Shown here piece after piece: positions 6,825 to 16,180 of a stretch of 64,000 bases of DNA. Source of the stretch: Eubacteriales bacterium. Its GTDB lineage: Bacteria; Bacillota; Clostridia; Oscillospirales; CAG-382. The position numbers and the translations under genes are program-made. The DNA is taken from the NCBI GenBank assembly GCA_028705495.1, contig JAQWDK010000006.1, forward strand, positions 43,547-107,546, given 5' to 3'. Each line of letters opens with the position of its first letter. Position 1 is the first letter of the stretch. The notes beneath the pieces were generated by a model. It searched no databases and was not told the origin of the DNA. It saw nothing but the letters and a program-made list of their open reading frames with translations.

Positions 6825-8456
6825 TTAAACTTTTGCAAAGAACCATCCGCCTGCTGGAACGAAAATACAATAATCTTTCCCTTCATTATGTGAAATGGAA
6901 CCATTGCCTTGCAGCTGTTGGAGTGGTTTACCGCTTTTGACGGTAAGCGTGACACTAATATTTGCTTCGGGTATAAATGTCTCGCCGTCCGCAACTGTAC
7001 GGCAGACGCCGCTATTGTTTAATAAGAGTACATAATAGATTCCAGTTTCTTGATTATATGTAAGCTGCATCGACGCACCACCCTGTAGCTGTACAGGAAG
7101 TAGAGTGTTAAGGGACTCTGCTGCTTTTTGTACATCGACAATCGACTGTCTGTATGCTTCTTGGAAAGCCGGATTGCATGTAGCATCAATGAGTATCGAA
7201 TATTGTTTGACTGTCGGCGAATCTTCTGTGATGATATCGATTGAATCAGGGGTTAAACAGTTGCGCAAAGAACCGGTCTCAGTTCCGCTCATTGGTGCAC
7301 TGTAGACAAATAAAAGGTTCAGTGCATTCACTACAGTTGTAAGCTTATGTTGAAAAGCACCGTCGACTGGGTAGCTTAGGTAGGTATCATGAGACAAGGC
7401 GAGGTCTACAACCAGCATGTCTTTAGGTAAAACCAATGCTGCTTTAATGACGGGCTCACCGATATCAGGATAAAGATCAACGAAATCGAGGAAGTCCTTT
7501 TTCACTTTGCCGTAGGGAGAAAATTCGAAGTTTTCCCAATCATAGAAGGTATTGCACATGCCCCATTCCTCTGCCATAAATGACGCACCTGCCATATAAG
7601 AGTAGAGATGCAAACGGTGCTGCAGAGAACGGGAGGAGCCGCCGTTATCGCCAGCGGTATGGAACGGTAAGGACACTGCAGTAATATTCCACTCGTTTTT
7701 TTCTTCTCTGTGGTAACAGCATGCAGAAAACGGGCTGCCTCCCCACGGTTCATAATATGTGCCGAATGGAATACCTGCTGCACGTGCCATACCTCTTGTA
7801 AAGGCAACTTGAATACGCGTGTTTGCGGTTTGTGCACCGATTTCAGGCATTAGTCGTTTCGCACCATTACGAATTTCCAATGGCTGTGCTTGCATCGCAC
7901 TGTCACAAGGGAGTAGATCACCGTCCACCTGTACCTGCCGTTTGCAAAATAGTTTTTCCATTTCTAACAGGTAATCCTCGACACTTTCCGGAACACCCAT
8001 TTCTGCATATTCCTTTGCGTTCATTGCTTCAAGGAAGATGTGCTTAAACGGAAATGCTTTGCGAATAGTCTCTGTGATTGCTTCGGCAGTCCAAGCTGGA
8101 CAATTGTTATTTATAATTTTAGACAGGTCCGAGCGGACGTTGGACATCCATTCGTGCATCTGGAATCCCCAGAAGTTTTCGCCAAGTAAAGTACGGTATG
8201 CATTGACCAGTTCCTTGTCATAAGGATATTCTTCCAGAAAACATCCACCCTGCAGACGGTCTATGTAGAAGGGACAGCGAGTTTCCTTTACATATTTATA
8301 CAACTCTCCGTCAATACGAGCAAGATTATTGAATTTTAATGATTCCGCAATGTCAATGCTCTGAGAAAAACGGATGCCGTCCCCAGGACGAACGAGCCCC
8401 GCAAGGATTTGTGCATCCCATGTTTCGGGCATGTAACAGTGTAGATATGTAAACAT
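6825..8456 (-). CDS. Uncharacterised protein, glycoside-hydrolase-like
   Basis: A 543-residue soluble protein without a signal peptide; the start is set by AAAGGA seven bases before the ATG. I do not recognise a named family. The layout suggests a carbohydrate-active enzyme: an N-terminal region rich in aromatic and acidic residues (FWGFQMHEWMSN, FKHIFLEAMN), a middle block (GTYYEPWGGSPFSACCY, GASFMAEEWG) that resembles active-site loops of TIM-barrel glycosidases, and a C-terminal beta-rich part with VTLTVKSGKPL. The pair of acidic loops (HEW, EEWG) are candidate catalytic positions, which is inference. It sits alone on the minus strand inside prophage debris, separated from the rhamnose island by 10 kb. 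Confidence 0.45.
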   Translation of the reverse strand: MFTYLHCYMPETWDAQILAGLVRPGDGIRFSQSIDIAESLKFNNLARIDGELYKYVKETRCPFYIDRLQGGCFLEEYPYDKELVNAYRTLLGENFWGFQMHEWMSNVRSDLSKIINNNCPAWTAEAITETIRKAFPFKHIFLEAMNAKEYAEMGVPESVEDYLLEMEKLFCKRQVQVDGDLLPCDSAMQAQPLEIRNGAKRLMPEIGAQTANTRIQVAFTRGMARAAGIPFGTYYEPWGGSPFSACCYHREEKNEWNITAVSLPFHTAGDNGGSSRSLQHRLHLYSYMAGASFMAEEWGMCNTFYDWENFEFSPYGKVKKDFLDFVDLYPDIGEPVIKAALVLPKDMLVVDLALSHDTYLSYPVDGAFQHKLTTVVNALNLLFVYSAPMSGTETGSLRNCLTPDSIDIITEDSPTVKQYSILIDATCNPAFQEAYRQSIVDVQKAAESLNTLLPVQLQGGASMQLTYNQETGIYYVLLLNNSGVCRTVADGETFIPEANISVTLTVKSGKPLQQLQGNGSISHNEGKDYCIFVPAGGWFFAKV

Positions 8457-8899
8457 TAAACTATTCCTTTACTTCGACAAATTATAATTTATTTATGCTT
8501 CGTTAAATGAAGTTGAAGATATTTATTATTTATGTTTATTATACTATTAACGAAGAAAAATACAAGAGATTTCGTCAAAGCTTTTTTAAGATAAAAACGT
8601 GGATCTTTCTAAAAAATATGTAAATACCATAACGAAAGATAATTCTTTGATGTTGTCTTTTTTCATGCTCAATTTTTGAAAGGAGACTAACATAGATTAA
8701 ATAATTTACGATGGTAATAAGGTTGTGAGCATAATGAGAAGTTAGAATATTAAGTTATTAGTAAATTAATGCATTAAATATTCAGGAGCAAGCCAAAGTT
8801 GTTCCTTTTTCTTTCTCTTTTTTAGGAGGAGGTGAGGGTATATCTTACCTAACGTGTTTAAATGAAAAAGGGATTACTCAATGGTAACCCCTTTTATAA
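8457..8899. other. AT-rich non-coding stretch with a 9-bp inverted repeat
   Basis: No gene is supported here. CTTCGTTAA at 8498-8506 and TTAACGAAG at 8547-8555 form a perfect inverted repeat about 40 bp apart, just upstream of the minus-strand gene at 8456, and could be a two-site operator. An AACGAAAG motif recurs near 8632. Confidence 0.4.
8866..8895 (-). terminator. Terminator of the HTH-TPR gene
   Basis: GGTAACCCCTTTT and AAAAGGGATTAC pair with one mismatch around a short loop. On the minus strand the second arm runs into CTTTTTC. It lies right after the end of the gene at 8900. Confidence 0.65.
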
Positions 8900-9959
8900 T
8901 TACTTCTTGTTTTCTTTGAGTTTTTTTAAGGCCACTGCGAATTTTGTATCGCTTCGAATGATTTCGTATTCAGACCTGTTCTCGAATTCATCGATATAAT
9001 CGGATAAACCATCACGTGGCCCAATTTTACCCATTCGTATTCGATTAACTAGGAGCGAAGTGTGCAAGGGGACGTTTATATTATTGAGCGCATTGAATTT
9101 GATTATATGCTCAGGTGCTTTTTCGATATAAGCGAGCGCTTTTTCCTTGACACCGAGTTTGCAGTAGCAAACCGCGAGCTTCATAAATATGTTCGCGACA
9201 TGTTGCTCAGCAAAACCGTAATCACCGTTTTCGTAGAGTATATCAAAAAGCTTTTCGGAGTACTCAAGCATTACAATCTTTTCATTTTCCGTCAGGTTAC
9301 CGACATTGTACATAGTTTTTTATACAATCATAGATGCTGTCCGTAAGGCGGCATATGACATCTTGATTATATTCGACGCACTCCTCGCCTTTTAAGCAGC
9401 CGTTGTAGATCAGCTCTCGGCATGTCAAAAAACTTGGAGCCATCTCGGCGTATTGTTTCGCTGTTTCTAGATCACCTGCATCGACACAGTCAAAACAAAG
9501 CACGCGTATCACGCTTTGGCGTAGTTCGATGTCAGAGCTCTCTGCGAGCAGCCTTTGCCCCAATTTCCGCCTTTCCTCGAATTCGCTCTTGTCAAAGCGG
9601 TTGAATCGATAAAACAGGCGTTTAAGCACTTTATGGTTGTTGGGGAACTCTTTCGCTGCTTCGCGCCAGAGTGTTAGACGTGCTCGGCTGTCACCGTCGA
9701 GAATTAAATCGTCATCACGTTTTTCGTATTCCGCGATTTTTGCGTCAATCGCCTTTTCATCCATTCCGAATAGGGAGTCTAACGAGATGTTGTAGTACAG
9801 CGCTATTGAAGGTAGAAGAGAAATGTCGGGAAGACCGTCTCCGCGTTCCCATTTTGAGATAGCCTGCATGGAGATGTTTAAATGGTTTGCCAATTCTTCC
9901 TGTGTGTTACCGCGTTCGCGACGAAGTTTTTTCAGCGTCTCCGCAAGTTTAATTTCCAT
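8900..9959 (-). pseudogene. XRE-type HTH regulator with TPR-like C-terminus, split by one indel
   Basis: The first part (9959 down to about 9316) has an N-terminal XRE helix-turn-helix (KLRRERGNTQEELANHL, then SMQAISKWERG) and then helical repeats. The second part (down to 8900) carries on the same repeat pattern (NENEKIVMLEY-like, YENGDYGFAEQHVANIFMK). The two are in different frames, and removing one A from the six-A run at 9316-9321 joins them into one protein of about 350 residues. Start 9959 is chosen because AAAGGAG precedes it and the HTH begins at once. Proteins of this build act as sensors that bind peptides or stress signals. It is either freshly inactivated or a sequencing error. 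Confidence 0.75.
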
Positions 9960-10217
9960 AAAACTTACTCCTTTTATTAAAGTAACAAGCGCTTGTTCTG
10001 ATATTATTATATGGGAACTCAAATTGAAACGCAATAACCGCACCGTAGATGTTTGGTTGTAATTATCAACTCTACGTTTAGTTTTGTTTTTTATAGTTTA
10101 ACTGTATGGTAAAACTAAGGAGGCTTATAGATAATTTTATTGTATATAAAACACGAATGTTGTTGTACTATGTCGCATTCTATGTTAAAATGGTAGAAAA
10201 TTAACGCGGAGTATGTT

Positions 10218-10937
10218 ATGAAATCATTTTGGTTCATGCTTATGCTAATATTTTACCCATCTATTATACCTATCACTGTAACGTTGATCAGGCTAATTAT
10301 TGTCAGTGTTAAGCTAAAAAAATCTCAATATAATGCAATAAGCGGCAATGGACTATTTAGGACATTTTTTAGTAAAGGAAATTATGGTGAATTTTTAATA
10401 TTTGCTCAGCTAGAAAAAATGGGTGAATCAAAAATTCTTACTAACATTTACTTACCCTTGGAAGATGATACAACAACAGAGGTAGACCTAATCTTGGTTA
10501 ATTGTTATGGTATATTTGTTTTCGAATCAAAAAACTACAGCGGTTGGATCTTTGGTGATGAAAAAAATAAAAAGTGGACTCAGTCGTTAAAGGGCGGAAA
10601 AAAGAATAAATATTTCAATCCTATTTGGCAGAACAAGGGTCACATATCTGCTATTGATGCCTATTTAGACAAACAATATACCAACGCTTTTTATTCCTAC
10701 ATTGTTTTCAGTGAAAGATGCAGTTTGAAAAAGATTACTATAAAATCTGATAATGTATCAGTAATAAAACGAAATATGCTAATAAATGAACTTGGAGATT
10801 ACATGACTTTCACTCCCCCTAAGTTGACACAAGAAGAAACGCAACTCATTTATGAAAAATTAAAAGCTAATACATTGGCAAATAAGGAAACGAAGAAAAA
10901 GCATATTGCTGAAGTTAAAGCTAAGCATAATCTATAA
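10218..10937 (+). CDS. Membrane-anchored NERD domain protein
   Basis: A 239-residue protein with an N-terminal membrane segment (about residues 5-30) followed by a nuclease-related NERD domain: GEFLIFAQLEKM, then TEVDLILVNCYGIFVFESKN, which carries the D and the E-x-K triad of this PD-(D/E)XK-like fold, then GWIFGDEKNKKW. The C-terminus is a lysine-rich helix. The family is of uncertain role; DNA processing at the membrane is often suggested. An ATG with weak ribosome site CGGAG is used. It stands alone on the plus strand; codon use is AT-rich like the flanking debris. Confidence 0.75.
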   Translation: MKSFWFMLMLIFYPSIIPITVTLIRLIIVSVKLKKSQYNAISGNGLFRTFFSKGNYGEFLIFAQLEKMGESKILTNIYLPLEDDTTTEVDLILVNCYGIFVFESKNYSGWIFGDEKNKKWTQSLKGGKKNKYFNPIWQNKGHISAIDAYLDKQYTNAFYSYIVFSERCSLKKITIKSDNVSVIKRNMLINELGDYMTFTPPKLTQEETQLIYEKLKANTLANKETKKKHIAEVKAKHNL

Positions 10938-11108
10938 TTTAACACAATCATTTTAACTTGACACTCTCCGGAGCGTAGTTATCAAGTGCCTATGCCTTGT
11001 ACAACACCGAATGATTATAATCGGGTAGAGCATAAACTAATCAGCAAATTCCAGCTACCATATAACGACCAAATCAAAAAATCTTAAAAAAGAAAGGGAT
11101 TGTAATGT

Positions 11109-11444
11109 ATGGGAAAATACGGTGATGTTGCGGTTAAGGCTGCATGCTATGTAAACGAAGGTCATACCCCGCTCATTGCGTGGAACAAAGCCAGCTGTGA
11201 AATATTCAAACCCGGTAGTTCCTCCCAAAAGAAGGGGTGCCCCAAGAATGCGTTTCTCGGTTTATATGGAGGGGCAGGTACAAATGCGATGTATGCACAA
11301 AAAGCATTAGCCTATCTAAAATCTAATCCGAATAAGAATGTAACTACATACGAACTATGGGCAAATGTTATGTCTGGTGTTCAAAAAGTACACAACCAAC
11401 AAATGGATGTTGTTCTTTCGTTATATCATGAAGGTCTCATCTAA
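11109..11444 (+). CDS. Small conserved hypothetical protein
   Basis: A 111-residue soluble protein. It starts behind AAGAAAGGGA and shows a patterned core: MGKYGDVAVKAA, AWNKASCEIF, SSSQKKGCPKNAFLGL, TTYELWANVM. The SSQKKGCPK-AFLGL motif looks conserved and I recall a domain of unknown function with this signature (DUF6979-like), but I cannot confirm it. No signal peptide and no membrane segment. A small terminator follows at 11497. Function unknown. Confidence 0.55.
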   Translation: MGKYGDVAVKAACYVNEGHTPLIAWNKASCEIFKPGSSSQKKGCPKNAFLGLYGGAGTNAMYAQKALAYLKSNPNKNVTTYELWANVMSGVQKVHNQQMDVVLSLYHEGLI

Positions 11445-11496
11445 GCAACCCTAAAAGAGATATTGACAGACAAATGAATAAGTAATAACTGCAGTT

Positions 11497-11526
11497 AAGG
11501 ACGCTCCGAAAGGGGTGTCCTTTTCT
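11497..11526 (+). terminator. Short terminator-like hairpin
   Basis: AAGGACGCT and AGGGGTGTCCTT pair imperfectly and are followed by TTCTT. It separates the small hypothetical gene from the tape-measure/recombinase chimera. Confidence 0.5.
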
Positions 11527-11561
11527 TATGCCTTTCAGGAGATTGGAGGATAACTGTACAT

Positions 11562-12596
11562 ATGGGATATGACACATTCGGATTACGTATCGGAGTCGAA
11601 GGGGAGAAGGAATTTCGGAATGCACTCCGAGACATCAACCAGTCTTTCAAGGTCCTCGGTTCTGAGATGAAGCTTGTATCCTCCGAGTTTGACAAGAACG
11701 ACAGAAGTGTTCAGGCTGTTGCTGCGCGACATGAAGTGTTGAATAAAGCTATACTCTCCAATGAAAAGTACAAAGGCTCGGCACTTTTGCAAAAGTCCTT
11801 CACGGTGGATTTTCTTACTAAGAAAACAAAGATCAATGAAGGCGAAGTGCCACAATACTATGTGGAAGATAGTCATCCGGCAATCATTGAGCCGAGAGAG
11901 TGGGAAGTGGTTCAAGCTGAACTCGCCAAACGCAAGAATAGCAACAAACGTCATCGCCAGACAAGCACTTTCTCAGGAAAAGTCTTCTGCGGTGATTGCG
12001 GAGAGATATTCGGCTCTAAGGTCTGGCATTCCAACAGCAAGTACCGCCGTGTGATATGGCAATGCAACGGAAAGTTCAAAAGGGAAGATAAGTGCGGAAC
12101 ACCTCATCTTTACGAAGAACAGTTAAAGAAACTGTTTATTTCCGCAATGAGCGAATACTTTGCAGACAGGGAAAGCGCTATTGAAAAGCTGCAGTATGCT
12201 CAAAAGACCTTGACCGACACCGATTTCATTGATGAGGACATTAAAACAAAAGAGCGTGAATTAGAGATGCTTTCGGAAATGATTCGCATCTGCATCAACA
12301 GCAATGCCACCAACACGATATCCGAAGAGGAATACAAAACAAAGCATTCTGACCTTTGCAGGCGGTTTGAAGAAACCGAACAGAGCTTGAATGCTTTATA
12401 CACCGAGCGTGAGCAGATGAAAAACAATGCTATTGCAATCGGGGGTTTGCTCTTTGAACTGACTGAACTCCAAGACTTGCCGATTGCATTTAACGAAAAG
12501 CTATGGAATGCCGCCATCGACCATGTGACAATTTACGCTGACGAACGAGTTATATTCCACTTCGAAGACGGAAAGGACATTACCAAGATGCTGTAA
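11562..12596 (+). CDS. Chimera: phage tape-measure N-terminus fused in frame to serine recombinase C-terminal part
   Basis: Residues 1 to about 64 (MGYDTFGLRIGVEGEKEF, NQSFKVLGSEMKLVSSEF) are the start of a siphophage tape-measure protein. From residue 65 (LSNEKYKGSALLQKSF) to 344 the protein is the recombinase domain, zinc ribbon (CGDCGEIFGSKVW, then WQCNGKF) and coiled-coil tail of a large serine recombinase like those at 47250 and 58412. The catalytic serine domain (about 200 residues) is absent, so it cannot recombine DNA. The join at about 11754 is seamless in frame. I see a rearrangement product, not a designed fusion; it could also be an assembly join. Confidence 0.8.
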   Translation: MGYDTFGLRIGVEGEKEFRNALRDINQSFKVLGSEMKLVSSEFDKNDRSVQAVAARHEVLNKAILSNEKYKGSALLQKSFTVDFLTKKTKINEGEVPQYYVEDSHPAIIEPREWEVVQAELAKRKNSNKRHRQTSTFSGKVFCGDCGEIFGSKVWHSNSKYRRVIWQCNGKFKREDKCGTPHLYEEQLKKLFISAMSEYFADRESAIEKLQYAQKTLTDTDFIDEDIKTKERELEMLSEMIRICINSNATNTISEEEYKTKHSDLCRRFEETEQSLNALYTEREQMKNNAIAIGGLLFELTELQDLPIAFNEKLWNAAIDHVTIYADERVIFHFEDGKDITKML

Positions 12597-12719
12597 CAGC
12601 AGAGGGTAGTGTCCTTTTAATTGATTCGTATTTCAATGTCTTAAAACCCTGTTATGACAATAATATATATAGCATTTCTTTCTATATTTATATAATTAAA
12701 TAAATATCGGAGTGGTTAG

Positions 12720-12989
12720 ATGGACATTTATAAAAACTTAAGCGACACAGTTTATTGCGATGGTTTTTTTGAATGCGCTCATAAATTAGTAGACTTTTCA
12801 AAAGAAGCACTAGCCAATAAAAGTCGAACGAAAGTCGTCAATTCCTTTTATGAACGCTTACAAATGCACGGATTAGGGGAATATGCTTTCCAAAAAAGCA
12901 ACAAGCAATATTTTATATATGACGGGGAATCTTCAGTTAACTCATTTATGGCGATCTCAATGCCAAGACAGGAAACACCTGCCAAATAA
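12720..12989 (+). CDS. Hypothetical protein, probably truncated
   Basis: An 89-residue frame behind a weak ribosome site (ATCGGAG). The sequence (DTVYCDGFFECAHKLVDF, SRTKVVNSFYERLQ) looks like genuine coding sequence but matches nothing I know. It ends ten bases before copy 2 of the 338-bp repeat, so the original gene probably ran further and was cut when the repeat arrived. Confidence 0.4.
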   Translation: MDIYKNLSDTVYCDGFFECAHKLVDFSKEALANKSRTKVVNSFYERLQMHGLGEYAFQKSNKQYFIYDGESSVNSFMAISMPRQETPAK

Positions 12990-12998
12990 CAAAAGACA

Positions 12999-13335
12999 GA
13001 CAAAATGTACCTGCATCCATGTGTATAATAACGAACTGCAACATGAGGTAAAACTTGCTTTAGTAAAACTGTTAAGTAGATATGCTAATACATCTCTAGC
13101 TGAAAAGAAATTTGGGATACCGCATTTGGCAGTATCCCGGATGACATACAATGTTATTTCGATTATTTCAACAATTTACCGCCGAACAGTATTTTGTTTG
13201 ACAATACAATTATTCGTGTGCTAATTACAACAATAAAAATTACGAGCAGTCATAACCTTATATTCTGCTTTCTTGATTGCAGTTCATTTCGTTATCGCAT
13301 CTCCTCCGAAACTCCGAAAGGGAGGCTCAGTGCAT
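12999..13335 (+). repeat. 338-bp direct repeat, copy 2
   Basis: Second copy of the segment at 5219-5556. It carries the same recombinase-tail remnant with extra frameshifts. Its right edge (AGTGCAT) is exactly where the truncated UvrA-like sequence begins. Confidence 0.85.
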
Positions 13336-14822
13336 TAGCAGTGTCAACACATTCATTATGTCCAACTTGCCAAGGTTCGGGTCTAAACCCTAAAGTTTTA
13401 GAATGTAGAATAAATGGCTTAAATATCGCAGAATACGATCAGTTAGAACTTCCAGAAGCACTAATAGCGTTGAAGAATATAAAAGATCCTATGGGAGAAT
13501 CCATAGCTAAACAAGCAATCCCATATGTAAAACAATTAGTTGACATGGGACTAGGTTATTTGAGTCTGTCAAGAAAAATGGGTACTCTGTCAGGTGGCGA
13601 AGCTCAAAGGGTAAAAATTGCTCGACATTTAGGGAACAGTCTAAATAATTTAACATACATTTTCGATGAACCAAGCGCAGGGCTTCATCCGGAAGAAGTG
13701 GACATGTTAATTCAGATGTTGAAATGGATCAAAGAACAGCATAATACTGTAATTGTAATCGAACACAATTTATCAGTAATAAGAGTAGCAGATGAAATAA
13801 TAGAGATGGGACCGGGAGCAGGTGCAAGTGGAGGGGAAGTTGTCTACCAGGGGAAAATAGAAGGATTAAATAATTCTCCGACAGCAAAAGCCTTAAAGCA
13901 TAAGCTAATAATAAACAAAAATCCTAGAAATATAAATAGCTATTTTACAATAAGAAGAGCAAGTAACAATAATTTAAAAAATATTAATGTAGATATTCCT
14001 AAAAATGTATTAGTCTCTGTATGCGGAGTATCCGGTTCAGGTAAAAGTTCCTTAATATTGGAAGCTTTCGCAGAAAGATGCCCAGAATCCATAACGGTGG
14101 GACAAGGCGGCATAGGGATCTCCAACCGTTCAACAATGGCTACTTACATGGGTATAATGGATGATATTCGCGCAACATTTTCAAAAGCAACAGCTCAACC
14201 TGCAGGAATATTTAGCTTTAATTCTTTGGGAGCATGTCCTGTCTGCAAAGGAAAAGGAGTTATAACGCCGGAAGTAGCATTTGCAGATCCGGTAACAATC
14301 CCTTGTGAAGCATGTGGTGGTTCGAGATATTCAAACGAAGCATTATCTTATCGATATAGAGATAAAAATATAATTGAGATATTAGAATTAACAATCGACG
14401 AGGCTGTCGATTATTTTAAAATGCAAAAAGTTTTAAACAGGGTTCATACACTTAAGAACGTAGGATTAGGTTATCTAACATTAGGTCAGACTACAAGTTC
14501 TTTAAGTGGGGGAGAAATACAACGTCTAAAACTTGCTAGCCATTTACAAAAGGAAGGACAAATTTATCTGTTAGACGAACCATCCCTAGGTCTACACGCA
14601 GAAGATGATGAAAAGCTTTTGAATGTGTTCCAAAATATTGTAGATAAAGGCAATTCTGTAATAATAATCGAACACAATCTAGACTTTATAGCTTCAAGTG
14701 ACTGGATTATAGAAATGGGTCCGGGAGGAGGAAAGCAAGGCGGACAAATTATATTTGAAGGCACACCAGAAGAGATGTTAAAGACAGAGTCAATAACAGC
14801 GAAATGGTTGAAGAATGGATAA
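13194..14822 (+). CDS. UvrA-like ABC ATPase, N-terminus replaced by repeat sequence
   Basis: From about residue 49 the protein is a class II UvrA-like excinuclease paralogue: zinc cysteines in CPTCQGSG, signature 1 TLSGGEAQRVKIARHL, Walker B 1 IFDEPSAGLHPEE, Walker A 2 VCGVSGSGKSS, second zinc site CPVCKGKG with CEACGG, signature 2 SLSGGEIQRLKLASHL and Walker B 2 LLDEPSLGLHAED. Such proteins repair DNA or confer drug self-resistance. The first 250 or so residues, including Walker A 1, are missing: the frame runs instead into the 338-bp repeat. A start at 13194 lies in repeat sequence, so no native start remains. It is likely non-functional, though the C-terminal half is well kept. Confidence 0.85.
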   Translation: MFDNTIIRVLITTIKITSSHNLIFCFLDCSSFRYRISSETPKGRLSALAVSTHSLCPTCQGSGLNPKVLECRINGLNIAEYDQLELPEALIALKNIKDPMGESIAKQAIPYVKQLVDMGLGYLSLSRKMGTLSGGEAQRVKIARHLGNSLNNLTYIFDEPSAGLHPEEVDMLIQMLKWIKEQHNTVIVIEHNLSVIRVADEIIEMGPGAGASGGEVVYQGKIEGLNNSPTAKALKHKLIINKNPRNINSYFTIRRASNNNLKNINVDIPKNVLVSVCGVSGSGKSSLILEAFAERCPESITVGQGGIGISNRSTMATYMGIMDDIRATFSKATAQPAGIFSFNSLGACPVCKGKGVITPEVAFADPVTIPCEACGGSRYSNEALSYRYRDKNIIEILELTIDEAVDYFKMQKVLNRVHTLKNVGLGYLTLGQTTSSLSGGEIQRLKLASHLQKEGQIYLLDEPSLGLHAEDDEKLLNVFQNIVDKGNSVIIIEHNLDFIASSDWIIEMGPGGGKQGGQIIFEGTPEEMLKTESITAKWLKNG

Positions 14823-14879
14823 ATTGGTTGACATAAGAAAGTTCGATATATCAAGAAGTCATTGATAAACAACCTCGTA

Positions 14880-15140
14880 AAATGAGTAAAGCACCCTACC
14901 AATTTCGTAGAGTGCTTCTTTCTTTTCCGCTCTAATTCCTCCACATCCACCATTACACCAAACTTAAATTCTACGGTGAATTGGTCCACGGTAACTTGTT
15001 TGCCGTTGTAGACTGTAACCTTTTCAATCAGCCGCCGGACAAATTGCTCGTTGTATTCGGCGAGATCGGTGGGCTGCTTCTTGAGGAAAGTACTCATATC
15101 AACTATGCGCTTTTTGAGTTCATCACGGTTGACGTTTGTA
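14880..15140 (-). pseudogene. C-terminal remnant of a serine recombinase, minus strand
   Basis: Read on the minus strand this gives VNRDELKKRIVDM, FLKKQPTDLAEYNEQFVRRL, IEKVTVYNGKQ and FTVEFKFGVMVDVEE. This is the end of a DUF4368-type large serine recombinase, where the last strand reads F-x-V-E-F-K-S-G. No upstream domains exist in this orientation; the sequence turns AT-rich and unrelated beyond 15150. It is one of at least seven recombinase fragments in the window and the only one in this orientation before 58 kb. Confidence 0.7.
14888..14925 (+). terminator. Terminator after the UvrA-like gene
   Basis: AAAGCACCCTAC and GTAGAGTGCTT pair around a short loop and are followed by CTTTCTTTT. 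It overlaps the end of a minus-strand recombinase remnant. Confidence 0.65.
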
Positions 15141-15286
15141 AAGCAAACAGGAATTTTCGATAGTTTAAAAATTACTTGTTAAATGTATACTTAAGTATTA
15201 TAATTATATCAGGTTAATCAGCATGACCGAGATATGCCTTTATGGTTATTAGATCTTATGTATTTATTAAGAAACGGAGATGCGAT

Positions 15287-15799
15287 ATGGGGTTGTTTAA
15301 GAAAATATTCAATAAGAAACAAGACGATCAACAATCAATGCAAAATAATGAATATCATCAAACAGAACCGCATGATAAAATAACCGTTGAAAGAACCATT
15401 GATATTACTGATGGGATTTCTTTGCTTGAAAAGCATAAAAGCGGTTTGCTTGATGACAAGTCGTTTTTTAGTTCTTTCGGCAAAGTTAATGTTTTTTATT
15501 CGACACCTTTTGGAGACCACAAAGACGGTGGCAGCCGATTGTTTGTTCTACCAGCACAAGATAAAACCGCTTATCTCCCTGTTTTTACTTCAATTGAACG
15601 AGCAAAGGATTTTTATGATAAAGTTGGAAGAGTTGGATTTGTAATTATGGAAAATTCTTTTACATCTTTTCTTGAAACAACAAAGAAAATAAACCAAGGG
15701 AATACACCAATAAAATTTGGTGCAGTAATAGATCCTGGATATTATAGTGTAACTATCAACGCAAATTCATTGCATATTGTGATTGATATGACAGTATAG
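15287..15799 (+). CDS. SseB-like domain protein
   Basis: A 170-residue soluble protein. It opens with a lysine-rich amphipathic stretch (MGLFKKIFNKKQDD) and then an SseB N-terminal-like fold: LLEKHKSGLLDDKSFFSSF, VNVFYSTPFGDHKDGG, LFVLPAQDKTAYLPVFTS, where a beta strand and Y-LPVFTS are typical. Start 15287 is chosen for GGAGA eight bases upstream; a longer frame from 15242 has no ribosome site. SseB-like proteins in Bacillota are of unknown function and often lie near mobile DNA. It stands alone here. Confidence 0.6.
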   Translation: MGLFKKIFNKKQDDQQSMQNNEYHQTEPHDKITVERTIDITDGISLLEKHKSGLLDDKSFFSSFGKVNVFYSTPFGDHKDGGSRLFVLPAQDKTAYLPVFTSIERAKDFYDKVGRVGFVIMENSFTSFLETTKKINQGNTPIKFGAVIDPGYYSVTINANSLHIVIDMTV

Positions 15800-16180
15800 A
15801 CATTATTGTTGCTTAGTAAACAGTGTTGATCAACTTTAAAATCTAACCACCCAAGTATCAGCGTTAGCGAGATTAACAATTGCAAACCCCAAGGACTGAG
15901 ATACGGTGGAGATTTTTGATCCATCGAATCAGCTAAGGGTTCTCGGTGTTGGCGTAATATCTAGCGAGGTGCGTTAATGAGATATTTTTGTTCTGTCAGT
16001 GACCGAGTGGGAACATGTTATCATAAATTTTTATAAAGGAAAATGAGACAATAAAACCTTCTGAAAATCGGATTCAATGCTATTACATGATGATACTCTT
16101 GTAGAGTTAAAAATAGGAATTTAAAATAAGAAAAATTTAAGTCGTTATTTTAATCATTTGTAATAAATATTTAAGATATT
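15800..16180. other. Non-coding stretch before the ClC gene
   Basis: No open frame or known RNA motif is supported in these 380 bases. I looked for a fluoride riboswitch, because ClC-type genes can carry one, and did not find its conserved core. Confidence 0.4.

Noticed and set aside
9311..9325. Programmed frameshift (A AAA AAC) in the HTH-TPR gene
   Set aside because: A -1 slip there leads to a stop within eight codons; the continuation lies in the other frame, so a one-base indel is the better explanation.
12883..13224. 113-codon frame across the start of repeat copy 2
   Set aside because: It joins an unrelated 3' shadow to the recombinase remnant; the repeat annotation covers the meaningful part.
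14564..15097. Minus-strand 177-codon frame taken as one protein
   Set aside because: Only its first part is a recombinase tail; the remainder is antisense to the UvrA-like gene, so I annotate the remnant only.
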